Assembly: GCA_934569225.1 (NCBI GenBank)
Contig: CAKTKC010000002.1
Location: 90,205-154,204 of the forward strand
Reading direction: 5' to 3'
Length of the DNA stretch: 64,000 nt
Source of the DNA: an uncultured Oscillospiraceae bacterium
Lineage (GTDB): Bacteria > Bacillota > Clostridia > Oscillospirales > Oscillospiraceae
The notes beneath the pieces were generated by a model that saw only the letters and a program-made list of their open reading frames with translations, was not told where the DNA came from and searched no databases. The translations under genes and the position numbers were made by a program. This document shows positions 32,706-39,977 of the stretch, one piece after another. How positions within the stretch are numbered: position 1 is the stretch's first letter; each line of letters starts with the position of its first letter.

Positions 32706-34610
32706 ATGAACGCAAAGAAATGGATTGCCCTGTTATGCACGGCGTTGCTGAGCTTTACCTCGGTCGCCTGCGACAGCAAGGCCGCAGAAACGTATTCCGG
32801 CCAGACCCTCACAGGTCAGGTCACGGCCATAGACGGCAGCGCCGTCACGCTCCAGCTGGGCGAGCTGACGGAGGATACCAACACCCCGCCCGAGATGCCC
32901 GACGGCGCCCCCGGCGGTCAGGCACCCTCCGATACTCCCAACGGCGATAACACCCAGACGCCCCCCGACGCCCCCAGCGGCGATAACGCCCAGACGCCCC
33001 TGGACGCTCCCAACGGGAACAGCACCCAGACGCCCCCGGACGCCCCCAACGGCGGCAGCAATTCCACCCCCGGCAATGCCAACGGTCAGCCGCCCGCAAA
33101 GCCTGACGGTGAGGATTCCGGCAGCACCCCGCCGGATATGCCCTCCGGCGACGGCTTCCCCGGCACCCCCGGCAGCAGCTTCACAGCGGGCGATGACACC
33201 GCGACCCTGGACTTCTCCACAGCAACGATCACGAAAAACGGCGAAACCGTGACACTCTCTGACCTGGCGGTGGGCGACATCGTCACCGCCACCGTAGGCA
33301 GCGGCACCGCCGTCACCGCAGCCGAAATCGTAACTGTCGGCGGCCAGGGTGCTCCCGACGGCAATCCTGGCAACCCTGGCGGCGGACAGGGAGGCCCCGG
33401 CGGCTTCGGCGGCAGCAGTGAAGTCACCCAGGGCGACAGCGCCAACACCATTTCCGAAGATGGAACCTATTCCGGCGCCGCCTATACTTCCACCGGCGAC
33501 GACGAAAACGCCCTGCGCATTGACGGCGCGACCGTCACCCTGGACGGCATCACCGTGGACAAAAGCGCCGGCGCCACCTCCAACACCGAAAACGGCGACT
33601 TCTATGGCGTCAACGCCGCGCTGCTGGCTACCGACGGAGCGACTGTGACCATCAAAAATGCCGCCGTCACCTCCTCCGCTCAGAATGGCAACGGCGTCTT
33701 CAGCTATGGCAGCGGCACCACCGTAACCATTTCCAATTCCACCATCACCACCACGGCGGACAATTCCGGCGGCATCCAGACCACCGGCGGCGGCACCACC
33801 AACGCGGAGAATCTGACGGTCGAAACCTCCGGCAACTCCTCCGCCGCCATCCGTTCCGACCGGGGCGGCGGCACTGTAAACGTAAACGGCGGCAGCTACA
33901 CCTCTAATGGCTATAACTCTCCCGCAGTCTATTCCACCGCCGACATCACTGTGAAGAACGCCGCCCTCATCGCCAACAATTCCGAAGCCCTGGTCATTGA
34001 GGGCAAGAACTCCATTTCTCTGGAAGACTGCACCGTCACCGGCAATATGAGCGACACTCAGGGCGCCAGCTCCGATGAGAACGTTCACAACGTAATGATC
34101 TACCAGTCCATGAGCGGCGACGCCGATGTGGGCACATCCACCTTCACCATGACCGGTGGCAGTCTGACAGCGAAGAACGGCGACATGTTCTACGTCACCA
34201 ACACCCACTGCATCCTGACCCTCTCCGGCGTGACGATCCACAACGCGGACGCGTATCTTCTGCGGGTAACGGGCAACAGCGCCAGCCGCGGCTGGGGCAG
34301 CGCCGGCAGCAACGGAGCGCAGGTGGAATTCACCGCTGATGCCCAGACCCTTACGGGAGACATCATCGTGGACACCATTTCCACTCTGACCATGACCCTG
34401 AAAAACGGCAGCAGCTTCACCGGCACCGTCAACATCACGGACAATGCCCAGGGCGGCGCCGCCGTCAGCGACAATGCGGTCATCACCATCGAAAGCGGCT
34501 GCACCTGGACGCTCACCGGCGACTGCACCCTCACCAGTCTCACCAACAACGGTACTATCAATTTCAACGGCTACACCATCACCCTGACCGACGGCACCGT
34601 GCTGCGCTGA
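32706..34610 (+). CDS. Secreted beta-helix surface protein with Pro-rich stalk
   Basis: Protein of 634 aa with a signal peptide and a lipobox-like end (TSVAC, Ser at -3 is unusual). Residues about 55-155 are a Pro/Gly/Asp/Asn-rich stalk containing three 12-residue repeats (GDNTQTPPDAPS and variants). From about 240 on, the sequence is a Thr/Ser/Asn/Gly-rich ladder (TVTIKNAAVTSSAQNGNG, TVTISNSTITTTADNSGG) typical of right-handed parallel beta-helices such as pectate-lyase-like or adhesin folds. No catalytic site is visible, so an adhesin or carbohydrate-binding role is more likely than an enzyme. AAGGAGG precedes ATG 32706. It is divergent from, and probably controlled by, the two-component system. 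Confidence 0.75.
   Translation: MNAKKWIALLCTALLSFTSVACDSKAAETYSGQTLTGQVTAIDGSAVTLQLGELTEDTNTPPEMPDGAPGGQAPSDTPNGDNTQTPPDAPSGDNAQTPLDAPNGNSTQTPPDAPNGGSNSTPGNANGQPPAKPDGEDSGSTPPDMPSGDGFPGTPGSSFTAGDDTATLDFSTATITKNGETVTLSDLAVGDIVTATVGSGTAVTAAEIVTVGGQGAPDGNPGNPGGGQGGPGGFGGSSEVTQGDSANTISEDGTYSGAAYTSTGDDENALRIDGATVTLDGITVDKSAGATSNTENGDFYGVNAALLATDGATVTIKNAAVTSSAQNGNGVFSYGSGTTVTISNSTITTTADNSGGIQTTGGGTTNAENLTVETSGNSSAAIRSDRGGGTVNVNGGSYTSNGYNSPAVYSTADITVKNAALIANNSEALVIEGKNSISLEDCTVTGNMSDTQGASSDENVHNVMIYQSMSGDADVGTSTFTMTGGSLTAKNGDMFYVTNTHCILTLSGVTIHNADAYLLRVTGNSASRGWGSAGSNGAQVEFTADAQTLTGDIIVDTISTLTMTLKNGSSFTGTVNITDNAQGGAAVSDNAVITIESGCTWTLTGDCTLTSLTNNGTINFNGYTITLTDGTVLR
32943..33050 (+). repeat. Three 36-bp coding tandem repeats
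   Basis: Three in-frame copies of a 12-codon unit (GDNTQTPPDAPS, GDNAQTPLDAPN, GNSTQTPPDAPN) in the stalk of the beta-helix lipoprotein. They are near-identical at DNA level and so could change copy number. Confidence 0.85.
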
Positions 34611-34642
34611 CGCGTACAAACGCGCCGTAAGAAAACAAAAAG

Positions 34643-34690
34643 AGAGCCGATAACCCGTGCTGCTTGCTGGCTCACGGATTATCGGCTCTT
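34643..34690. terminator. Bidirectional terminator
   Basis: An 11-bp stem (AGAGCCGATAA / TTATCGGCTCT) plus inner pairs (CCGTG / CACGG) lies between convergent genes. There is a long T-run on the minus strand (CTTTTTGTTTTC) and a short one on the plus strand. Confidence 0.88.
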
Positions 34691-34696
34691 TCCGTT

Positions 34697-35671
34697 TCAA
34701 TCGAATACCGGCCCGACATACTTCCTGATAAATTCAATTCTGTCCTTCACTCTGGGCTGAAAGCGGGAGGCAATCGCAACGACCATATTCTGATCCGGGC
34801 TGACATAAATGACATTGCCGCCGTCACCCATGGCCGCGCAGCCATGCTCCTGCTCGAGAACCCACCACAAGTAGCCGTAGGGAAGATCCTGCTCTGCCCA
34901 TCGGCTCTGCTCGGAGGCGCTTTCACGCACCCATTTTTCGGATACAATGCGCGTTCCATCGTAAACGCCGCCATTCCGGATAAGCTCACCGATTTTTGCC
35001 ATATCCATCGGCGAAAGGGTAAGACCCCAGCCGCCCGCGTTCACGCCGCTCGGGTCAGCGACCCAAACGCTCATGTCGGTCGCTTTGTAAAACGCCATCT
35101 GTTCTTCTTTGCTATGGAACGTGATGTTCTGCGCCACGGTGATCCCCAGCGGTTCAAACAGGTTTTCTCCTGCAAAGTCGAGGACGGATCGCCCGGTTGC
35201 TTTTGCAAGGATGCCGGTCAGAATGTCCGGCCCGATCAGCGGCGCATAACGGAAATCCCCGATCTGTCCCTTTCCACCCAATACATCCAGGGAGAACTTC
35301 ACCCAGTCCGGACTTGTAAAATACTTTGTGTACGGGGTGGATTTGTACTTATAGGGTGCGGTCATGGTGAGCATATCCCGGATCGTAATATGCTGGATCG
35401 TCTTTTCACCACGCTTGACCGTGTATTCCGGGTAAAACGCCAACACCTTTTGGTCAATGCTGTTGAGACAGCCCTTGTCCAGTGCGATTCCGAACAGAAT
35501 GGAAACAATGCTTTTTGTCGCCGAGAAAACATGGATGCGGCTTTCCGGGGTGCAGCCTCCAAAATACTTTTCATAAACGGCCTTGCCGTCTTTCAGCACG
35601 ACCATGCCGGCGATGTTGCTGTAATCCGCTGCAATGGCAGCTTCCATTTCTGAGATTTTTTCCTGATTCAT
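34697..35671 (-). CDS. Serine hydrolase, beta-lactamase/DD-peptidase-like (class C fold)
   Basis: Protein of 324 aa of the beta-lactamase-related serine hydrolase family. The nucleophile motif SxxK reads FSATKSIVSI (about residue 50), and DMLTMTAPYKY with a later LPYGYLWWVLE segment (about 275) supply the rest of the fold. No signal peptide is seen, so it is probably a cytoplasmic or unconventional esterase or peptidase. Antibiotic hydrolysis cannot be claimed. GGAGGAAAT precedes ATG 35671. The leader contains a terminator-like hairpin and the conserved block also found before the lipoprotein at 30166. Confidence 0.82.
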   Translation of the reverse strand: MNQEKISEMEAAIAADYSNIAGMVVLKDGKAVYEKYFGGCTPESRIHVFSATKSIVSILFGIALDKGCLNSIDQKVLAFYPEYTVKRGEKTIQHITIRDMLTMTAPYKYKSTPYTKYFTSPDWVKFSLDVLGGKGQIGDFRYAPLIGPDILTGILAKATGRSVLDFAGENLFEPLGITVAQNITFHSKEEQMAFYKATDMSVWVADPSGVNAGGWGLTLSPMDMAKIGELIRNGGVYDGTRIVSEKWVRESASEQSRWAEQDLPYGYLWWVLEQEHGCAAMGDGGNVIYVSPDQNMVVAIASRFQPRVKDRIEFIRKYVGPVFD

Positions 35672-35707
35672 ATTTCCTCCTATTGAACGTTATTTGTTTT
35701 CTTTTAC

Positions 35708-35768
35708 AAGCAAAAAACGCGGCACAAACCGATTCCATCGGATTGCACTGCGTCTGAGCGTCTGGCAT
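35708..35768 (-). promoter_or_regulatory. Leader attenuator with the conserved block, copy 2
   Basis: On the minus strand, GCAGTGCAATCCGAT pairs with ATCGGTTTGTGCCGC (two mismatches) and is followed by TTTTTTG. The 25 nt at its 5' side (35744-35768) are identical to 30265-30289. The block opens an ORF beginning MPDAQTQCNP; here it reads on through the hairpin, whereas in copy 1 it stops in the loop. The stems differ by paired changes between copies, which supports the RNA structure. Confidence 0.6.
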
Positions 35769-35832
35769 TTTGACTTCTTCAGGGAAGCTCTGAATAAATC
35801 ATACATTCTCTTTCTTTAAAATAGATTGCTTG

Positions 35833-35888
35833 ATACATATTGATAAATGTATATTGCATAGTATACTCTTGTAAGGCACATCTGTCAA
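35833..35888 (-). promoter_or_regulatory. Promoter with operator-like inverted repeat, serine hydrolase gene
   Basis: On the minus strand TTGACA (35883-35888), a 17-bp spacer and TATACT (35860-35865). A perfect inverted repeat ATACAT-8-ATGTAT (35833-35852) lies at the expected transcription start. The layout matches the promoter at 30339-30392. Confidence 0.78.
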
Positions 35889-35907
35889 TAGCTGAGAAAA
35901 ACATATC

Positions 35908-36075
35908 TTATATTTTGTCGTCTTTCAAGAGTATTGTCCCCGCCGCCCCTGCTGCCACACTTTCCACCGCATGACTGACCAGCACCGCCGCCATAATTCC
36001 ATTCAGACCAAAGCCAAGACAGGAAAGCAGGCAGACCAGGGGTATACGAACGACAATGTAATAGAAAATCGTTTT
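35908..36075 (-). pseudogene. C-terminal remnant of a MATE-family efflux pump
   Basis: On the minus strand about 53 codons are open and read IFYYIVVRIPLVCLLSCLG, then FGLNGIMAAVLVSHAVES and a short charged tail before TAA (35908-35910). This is the last one or two helices of a MATE transporter. There is no start codon and a TGA lies directly upstream in frame, so the rest of the gene has been lost. It lies between the promoter of the serine hydrolase and the promoter of the ABC-F gene, marking a rearranged junction. The intact MATE at 40952 is a different gene. Confidence 0.7.
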
Positions 36076-36086
36076 TCAGAAATCTC

Positions 36087-36115
36087 TTGCCAGAATGCGT
36101 TTTTTCTGCTATAAT
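36087..36115 (+). promoter_or_regulatory. Promoter of the ABC-F resistance gene
   Basis: TTGCCA at 36087-36092, a 17-bp spacer and a consensus TATAAT at 36110-36115. Start near 36122 gives a leader of about 220 nt. Confidence 0.85.
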
Positions 36116-36147
36116 CCAAACAACTGAAAAAGATTGGAGTTGAAAGG

Positions 36148-36168
36148 ATGCGCAATACTTCTTGCTGA
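36148..36168 (+). CDS. Very short upstream ORF (6 aa) in the ABC-F leader
   Basis: ATG with GGAG 9 nt upstream encodes MRNTSC and stops at TGA (36166-36168). It lies at the 5' end of a structured leader ending in a terminator. By analogy with the leaders of vmlR and lmo0919-type ABC-F genes, stalling of a ribosome here by an antibiotic would change folding downstream. Evidence is positional. Confidence 0.45.
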   Translation: MRNTSC

Positions 36169-36224
36169 TCGATGGGCAATGCAAAAAGCGGCGAAGCGGC
36201 CGCTTGTGTTTGTTATGCCCTGAT

Positions 36225-36325
36225 GCAGGAAGGTGTGCGCCGGATCAACTGACATAGTACTGCCATGCCCATGGGGGCGGCAGATCATGTTGGCTGCGGG
36301 ATGCTTTCCTGCGGCCATTTTTCTT
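36225..36325 (+). promoter_or_regulatory. Antiterminator/terminator pair in the ABC-F leader
   Basis: Terminator: GGCTGCGGG (36292-36300) pairs with CCTGCGGCC (36308-36316) and is followed by ATTTTTCTT. Competitor: GCAGGAAGG (36225-36233) pairs over 9 bp, one of them G-T, with CTTTCCTGC (36304-36312), which includes the loop and 3' arm of the terminator. The two structures exclude each other. An upstream hairpin (GGGCA...TGCCC enclosing AGCGGC/GCCGCT, about 36174-36220) may complete the switch. The gene start is 17 nt beyond the T-run. Confidence 0.7.
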
Positions 36326-36342
36326 ATATTTGGAGGGCAGCT

Positions 36343-37830
36343 ATGTCTTTGATTCAAGTTTCCAATTTGACATTTGCCTATGACGGCAGCTATGAGAACA
36401 TTTTTGAGAACGTCAGCTTCCAGATCGACACAAACTGGCGTTTGGGCTTCACCGGTAGGAACGGCCGGGGCAAAACCACCTTTCTGAATCTGCTTCTGGG
36501 GAAGTACGATTATCTGGGCAGGATTTCCGCCTCTGTGAAGTTTTCCTACTTCCCGTATTTCGTGGCAGACAAGAGCGTCCTGGCCATTGACGCGGTGGAA
36601 GCCATGTATCCGGACTACGAATATTGGAAGATTCAGCGGGAAATGGCAAAATTGCAGCTGGACGACGAGGTGCGTTATCGTCCTTACGGCACTTTGAGCA
36701 ACGGGGAACAGACGAAGCTCCAGCTTGCGGTACTGTTTTCCAAAGAGAACAATTTTCTGCTCATTGACGAGCCGACAAACCATCTGGATATCCGGGGCAG
36801 GGGGTTGGTGAGCCAATATTTGAGCACGAAAAAGGGCTTTATTCTGGTGTCCCACGACCGGGCGTTTCTGGACGGCTGCGTGGATCACATTCTCTCCATC
36901 AACAAATCGGACATCCAGGTCTGCAAGGGCAATTTTTCCACATGGATGGAAAACAAGCAGCGGCAGGATGCTTTCGAGCAGGCGGAGAATGATAAACTGA
37001 GAAAAGAAATCTCACGCCTCGAGGAAACCGCCAGAGAGAAAGCCAGTTGGTCGGATACCGCTGAGCGCAGAAAGCTCCGCAGCGGGCCGATGGATGTAGA
37101 CAATGTGAAGGGCTGGCGCCCGCTGCAGGGTGCAAAGGCAAAAAAGGCAATGGCTCGGGCGAAAGCGATCGAGCAGCGGCAGACGGCGGCGATTGAGGAG
37201 AAGTCCAGGCTGCTGAAAAACGTCGAACGCAGCGACGCGCTGAAGATATTCCAGACTCCGTATCATACCAAACAGCTGGTGGAGCTGAAGGATGTGACCA
37301 TCGCCTACGGTCAGGAGCCGGTATGTGCGCCTGTCAGCTTTACCATCCGGCAGGGGGATCGGATCGCCTTGCAGGGTGCCAACGGTTCCGGCAAGAGCAG
37401 CATTCTCAAACTGATCTGCGGGGAGGAGATCCCCTATACGGGGGAATTCTGGCGGGGGAACGGCCTGAAAATCTCCTATGTCAGTCAGGACACTTCCGAT
37501 CTGCGGGGGAGCCTGTCTGACCTTGCCCGGGACAGCGGCATTGAAGAAAGCCTGTTCCTTGCCATGCTGGCGAAGCTGGATGTGCCGAAAGCGCAGATGG
37601 AGAAGGACATGTCGAGCCTGAGCGCCGGGCAGAAGAAAAAGGTTCTGCTGGCAAAATCCATCTGCGAACCGGCCCACCTGCACATCTGGGACGAGCCGAT
37701 GAACTATATCGACGTGATCTCCCGGATGCAGATCGAGGAATTGCTGATCCAGTTTCAGCCGACGATCCTGTTTGTGGAACACGACAAAGCCTTCTGCGAA
37801 AACGTGGCGACGGAAATTGTCGCACTTTGA
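36343..37830 (+). CDS. Lsa/CplR-type ABC-F ribosomal protection protein
   Basis: Cytosolic ABC-F ATPase of 495 aa with two nucleotide-binding domains and no membrane part. Domain 1 has GRNGRGKTT (about residue 42), LSNGEQTKLQ and LLIDEPTNHLD. Domain 2 has GANGSGKSS (about 347), LSAGQKKKV and IWDEPMNYID. Between them is the inter-domain linker (about 190-300) that reaches the ribosomal exit site. The opening LIQVSNLTFAYDGSYENIF and FTGRNGRGKTTFLNLLLGKY are characteristic of the Lsa group, which protects ribosomes from lincosamides, pleuromutilins and streptogramin A. Actual resistance is not proven by sequence. ATG 36343 has GGAGGG upstream; an earlier in-frame ATG lies in the leader structure. 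Confidence 0.88.
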   Translation: MSLIQVSNLTFAYDGSYENIFENVSFQIDTNWRLGFTGRNGRGKTTFLNLLLGKYDYLGRISASVKFSYFPYFVADKSVLAIDAVEAMYPDYEYWKIQREMAKLQLDDEVRYRPYGTLSNGEQTKLQLAVLFSKENNFLLIDEPTNHLDIRGRGLVSQYLSTKKGFILVSHDRAFLDGCVDHILSINKSDIQVCKGNFSTWMENKQRQDAFEQAENDKLRKEISRLEETAREKASWSDTAERRKLRSGPMDVDNVKGWRPLQGAKAKKAMARAKAIEQRQTAAIEEKSRLLKNVERSDALKIFQTPYHTKQLVELKDVTIAYGQEPVCAPVSFTIRQGDRIALQGANGSGKSSILKLICGEEIPYTGEFWRGNGLKISYVSQDTSDLRGSLSDLARDSGIEESLFLAMLAKLDVPKAQMEKDMSSLSAGQKKKVLLAKSICEPAHLHIWDEPMNYIDVISRMQIEELLIQFQPTILFVEHDKAFCENVATEIVAL

Positions 37831-37835
37831 AAAAT

Positions 37836-37860
37836 GCTCCACGGAAACTCGCCGTGGAGC
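37836..37860. other. Hairpin after the ABC-F gene, no T-run
   Basis: A 9-bp stem (GCTCCACGG / CCGTGGAGC) five bases after the stop. With no T-run it may be an mRNA 3'-end stabiliser rather than a terminator. Confidence 0.5.
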
Positions 37861-37892
37861 AGCAGCACGGTGCGTTCGGTGAGCGTAAAATG

Positions 37893-37930
37893 TCAAAAAC
37901 CGCCAGTTTTCTTCCTGAAAACTGGCGGTT
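37893..37930 (-). terminator. Terminator of tRNA-Pro
   Basis: On the minus strand a 14-bp stem (AACCGCCAGTTTTC / GAAAACTGGCGGTT) directly follows the tRNA and runs into TTTGAC. Confidence 0.8.
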
Positions 37931-37931
37931 C

Positions 37932-38007
37932 TGGTCCGAGTGGGGAGATTCGAACTCCCGGCGTCTTGAACCCAAATCAAGTGCCCTACCAACTGGGCCA
38001 CACCCGG
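37932..38007 (-). tRNA. tRNA-Pro (anticodon UGG)
   Basis: A 76-nt cloverleaf on the minus strand. The acceptor CCGGGTG pairs with CACTCGG, followed by discriminator A and an encoded CCA (37932-37934). The D-arm region is GGCCCAGTTGGTAGGGC. The anticodon stem CTTGA/TCAAG holds loop TTTGGGT with anticodon TGG, and the T-arm is GGGAG-TTCGAAT-CTCCC. It reads CCA and, by wobble, other proline codons. Confidence 0.95.
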
Positions 38008-38074
38008 ATGCCTGTAGGGCATTATACACCATCCGTCGGGAAATTGCAACCAGAAAATGTATGGTTCTGATATG

Positions 38075-39097
38075 CTAGGCGTTTTTCGCCCGGGCGGCTA
38101 AGAGACGCTTCCACTGCACGGGGCGCTGCAGGAGCCACATCAGAGTGAAGCCCCAGGGGGTGTGCAGGTGGCGGCACAGACAATCCAGAAATGTTCCCAC
38201 ACAGCCGGTCTGGCGGGTCATATAGGCGCGGGTCAGCGTACACTGCGGAGGACGATGGAAAGGATACAGACCTCTCTGACGCAGCTGACGCAATACGGCG
38301 GCGGCATCCTTGCGGGGAAGTGAGGCGGTTACATACAGGGTAAACCATAAAAAGACCATCAGCTTGTCGGCAGTGGTGGGATCCTGACGGCCATCACGGT
38401 AATAACCCAGAAGGATTTCCGAAATGCGTATGTAGGAGCGGATTTTCTTGTGGTAATTCTCCAGGCTGACGGTCGTTTCGGCAGAACCGGAATGCTCACG
38501 GTAACAATACAGCGCCAGCTTAATCTCGACACTTTTCGGGGCGCAAAGACCGACTTCGTACATGTATAACCCGTCCTCGCCGTGGGTCAGTTCGGGATAA
38601 CGGAAGTTCAGGCCGTTTTCCAGCAGAAATTCCCGGCGCAGAAGACTTCTCCACACCACGGAATCATACCATTGGGAATTGATGGGCAGCTTCATCTGCC
38701 GGGACAGGGCAATCTCCTCGTCGGTCAGGCGGTCGGTGAACTGATAGCCGCCGACGATCAGCCGGTCACAGGCGGTTTCCGCTGCTTTGTCTTTGAGGAA
38801 GCCAAGGATGTTGGGCAGCAGAAAATCGTCCGCGTCCACGAACCAGATAAAATCCCCCTGAGCAGCCGACAGACCGGCGTTGCGCGCCGAGACCACGCCG
38901 CCGTTCTCCTTGTTAATCACGCGGATATTGCCGTGCTCCGCCGCGTACTGCCCCAGAATTTCCGGGCTGGCATCTCTGGAGCCGTCGTTGACGCAGATGA
39001 TCTCGTAATCGGAAATATCCTGCGCCAGCAGTGAGTCCAGACATTCGGGAAGATACCGCGCCGCATTGTAGACGGGAACCACAAAGCTGAGAAACAT
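38075..39097 (-). CDS. Family 2 glycosyltransferase
   Basis: Protein of 340 aa with a GT-A fold: N-terminal SFVVPVYNAARYLPECLDSL, the nucleotide-binding VNDGSRD, NKENGGVVSARNAGL and the metal-binding DxD region FIWFVDADDFL (about residue 90). It is expected to transfer a sugar from a nucleotide sugar to a cell-surface polymer or glycolipid. The C-terminal 100 residues are basic and may contact the membrane. ATG 39097 is preferred over a GTG 9 nt upstream because AGGGGG then lies 8 nt away. It is divergent from traX-like 39231, with back-to-back promoters. Confidence 0.88.
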   Translation of the reverse strand: MFLSFVVPVYNAARYLPECLDSLLAQDISDYEIICVNDGSRDASPEILGQYAAEHGNIRVINKENGGVVSARNAGLSAAQGDFIWFVDADDFLLPNILGFLKDKAAETACDRLIVGGYQFTDRLTDEEIALSRQMKLPINSQWYDSVVWRSLLRREFLLENGLNFRYPELTHGEDGLYMYEVGLCAPKSVEIKLALYCYREHSGSAETTVSLENYHKKIRSYIRISEILLGYYRDGRQDPTTADKLMVFLWFTLYVTASLPRKDAAAVLRQLRQRGLYPFHRPPQCTLTRAYMTRQTGCVGTFLDCLCRHLHTPWGFTLMWLLQRPVQWKRLLAARAKNA

Positions 39098-39120
39098 CCC
39101 GTACACCCCCTTTTTCTGTC

Positions 39121-39186
39121 ATTATATCCCGACTTCCCTGAAAAAGCAACAAAACGTTTGCAGTTTTTCCCGGGGTGCGCTATAAT
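39121..39186. promoter_or_regulatory. Back-to-back sigma-A promoters
   Basis: Rightward: TTGCAG (39158-39163), 17 bp, TATAAT (39181-39186). Leftward, on the minus strand: TTGCTT (39144-39149), 17 bp, TATAAT (39121-39126). They serve the TraX-like gene and the glycosyltransferase gene. Confidence 0.8.
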
Positions 39187-39230
39187 GGCGGAAACATTGT
39201 TACGCCGCGGACGGCGAAGGGGAGTGCTTT

Positions 39231-39971
39231 ATGAAAAAATCCGGCCTTTCTCAGGAAACGCTGAAAATCATTGCCTGCGTCACCATGCTGATCGACCATG
39301 TGGGCGCGACCGTGGTGGAGTCGCAGTTTTTGGTAACGCCATCCGATGGGATCTACTACCTGTATTTTGCCATGCGGATCATTGGCCGGGTGGCGTTTCC
39401 GATTTACTGCTTTCTGCTGGCCGAGGGGGCGCATTACACCCATGACCCCAGGAAGTATGCCCTCCGCCTGTTCATCGGCGCGCTGCTGTCGGAGCCGGGG
39501 TTCGACTTTGCCCTGTTCGGCGGGTGGACGTGGGAAAATCAGAGCGTGATGGTGACGCTGCTTCTGGGCTTCGGAATGGTGGAGCTGATGAAGAAATGTC
39601 CCAAATACTGGATGAAGCTGCTGGCCGTCGTGCCGTTTTTCTTCGCGGCGGAGTGGCTGAAAACGGATTACGGCGGATACGGCGTGGCCATAGTCGCGCT
39701 GTTCTGGCTGACGCGGGAGCTGCCGAACCGCCGGATGATACAGCTTGTGGGGCTGGCGGCGCTGTGCCTGATGATGAACAGCGTGGCGATCTCCTTTGGC
39801 GTCATTCAGATTCCCATAGAGCTGTTTGCCCTGTTTGCCATGATCCCCATTTGCCTGTACTCCGGCAGGAAAGCTACAGCAAGCCGGGGGGTGCAGCTGG
39901 GATTTTACCTGTTCTATCCCGTACATCTGGCGGTACTCGCAGTGATCATGAAGCTCTGCTTCGGAGGCTGA
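39231..39971 (+). CDS. TraX-family membrane protein
   Basis: Polytopic membrane protein of 246 aa. The opening LSQETLKIIACVTMLIDHVGA and the HYTHDPRKYALRLFIGALLSE segment are typical of the TraX family, named after an F-pilin acetylase but also common as orphan proteins in Bacillota. Seven or more hydrophobic segments are visible. GGGGAGTGCTTT precedes the ATG. A second family member is encoded at 55282-56034 and shares the motifs H-x-x-G and HYTHDxKKYAxRLF. Acyl transfer to a surface polymer is a guess based on the family. Confidence 0.85.
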   Translation: MKKSGLSQETLKIIACVTMLIDHVGATVVESQFLVTPSDGIYYLYFAMRIIGRVAFPIYCFLLAEGAHYTHDPRKYALRLFIGALLSEPGFDFALFGGWTWENQSVMVTLLLGFGMVELMKKCPKYWMKLLAVVPFFFAAEWLKTDYGGYGVAIVALFWLTRELPNRRMIQLVGLAALCLMMNSVAISFGVIQIPIELFALFAMIPICLYSGRKATASRGVQLGFYLFYPVHLAVLAVIMKLCFGG

Positions 39972-39977
39972 CGCCCT

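Noticed and set aside
35571..35768. A 65-codon ORF (MPDAQTQC...) as a real protein gene
   Set aside because: It overlaps the serine hydrolase start and crosses a terminator-like hairpin. Only its first codons are shared with the other leader, where it stops after 10 codons. It is treated as part of a leader element.
37836..37860. Hairpin after the ABC-F gene as a terminator
   Set aside because: The stem is good but no T-run follows. It is recorded as a plain hairpin.
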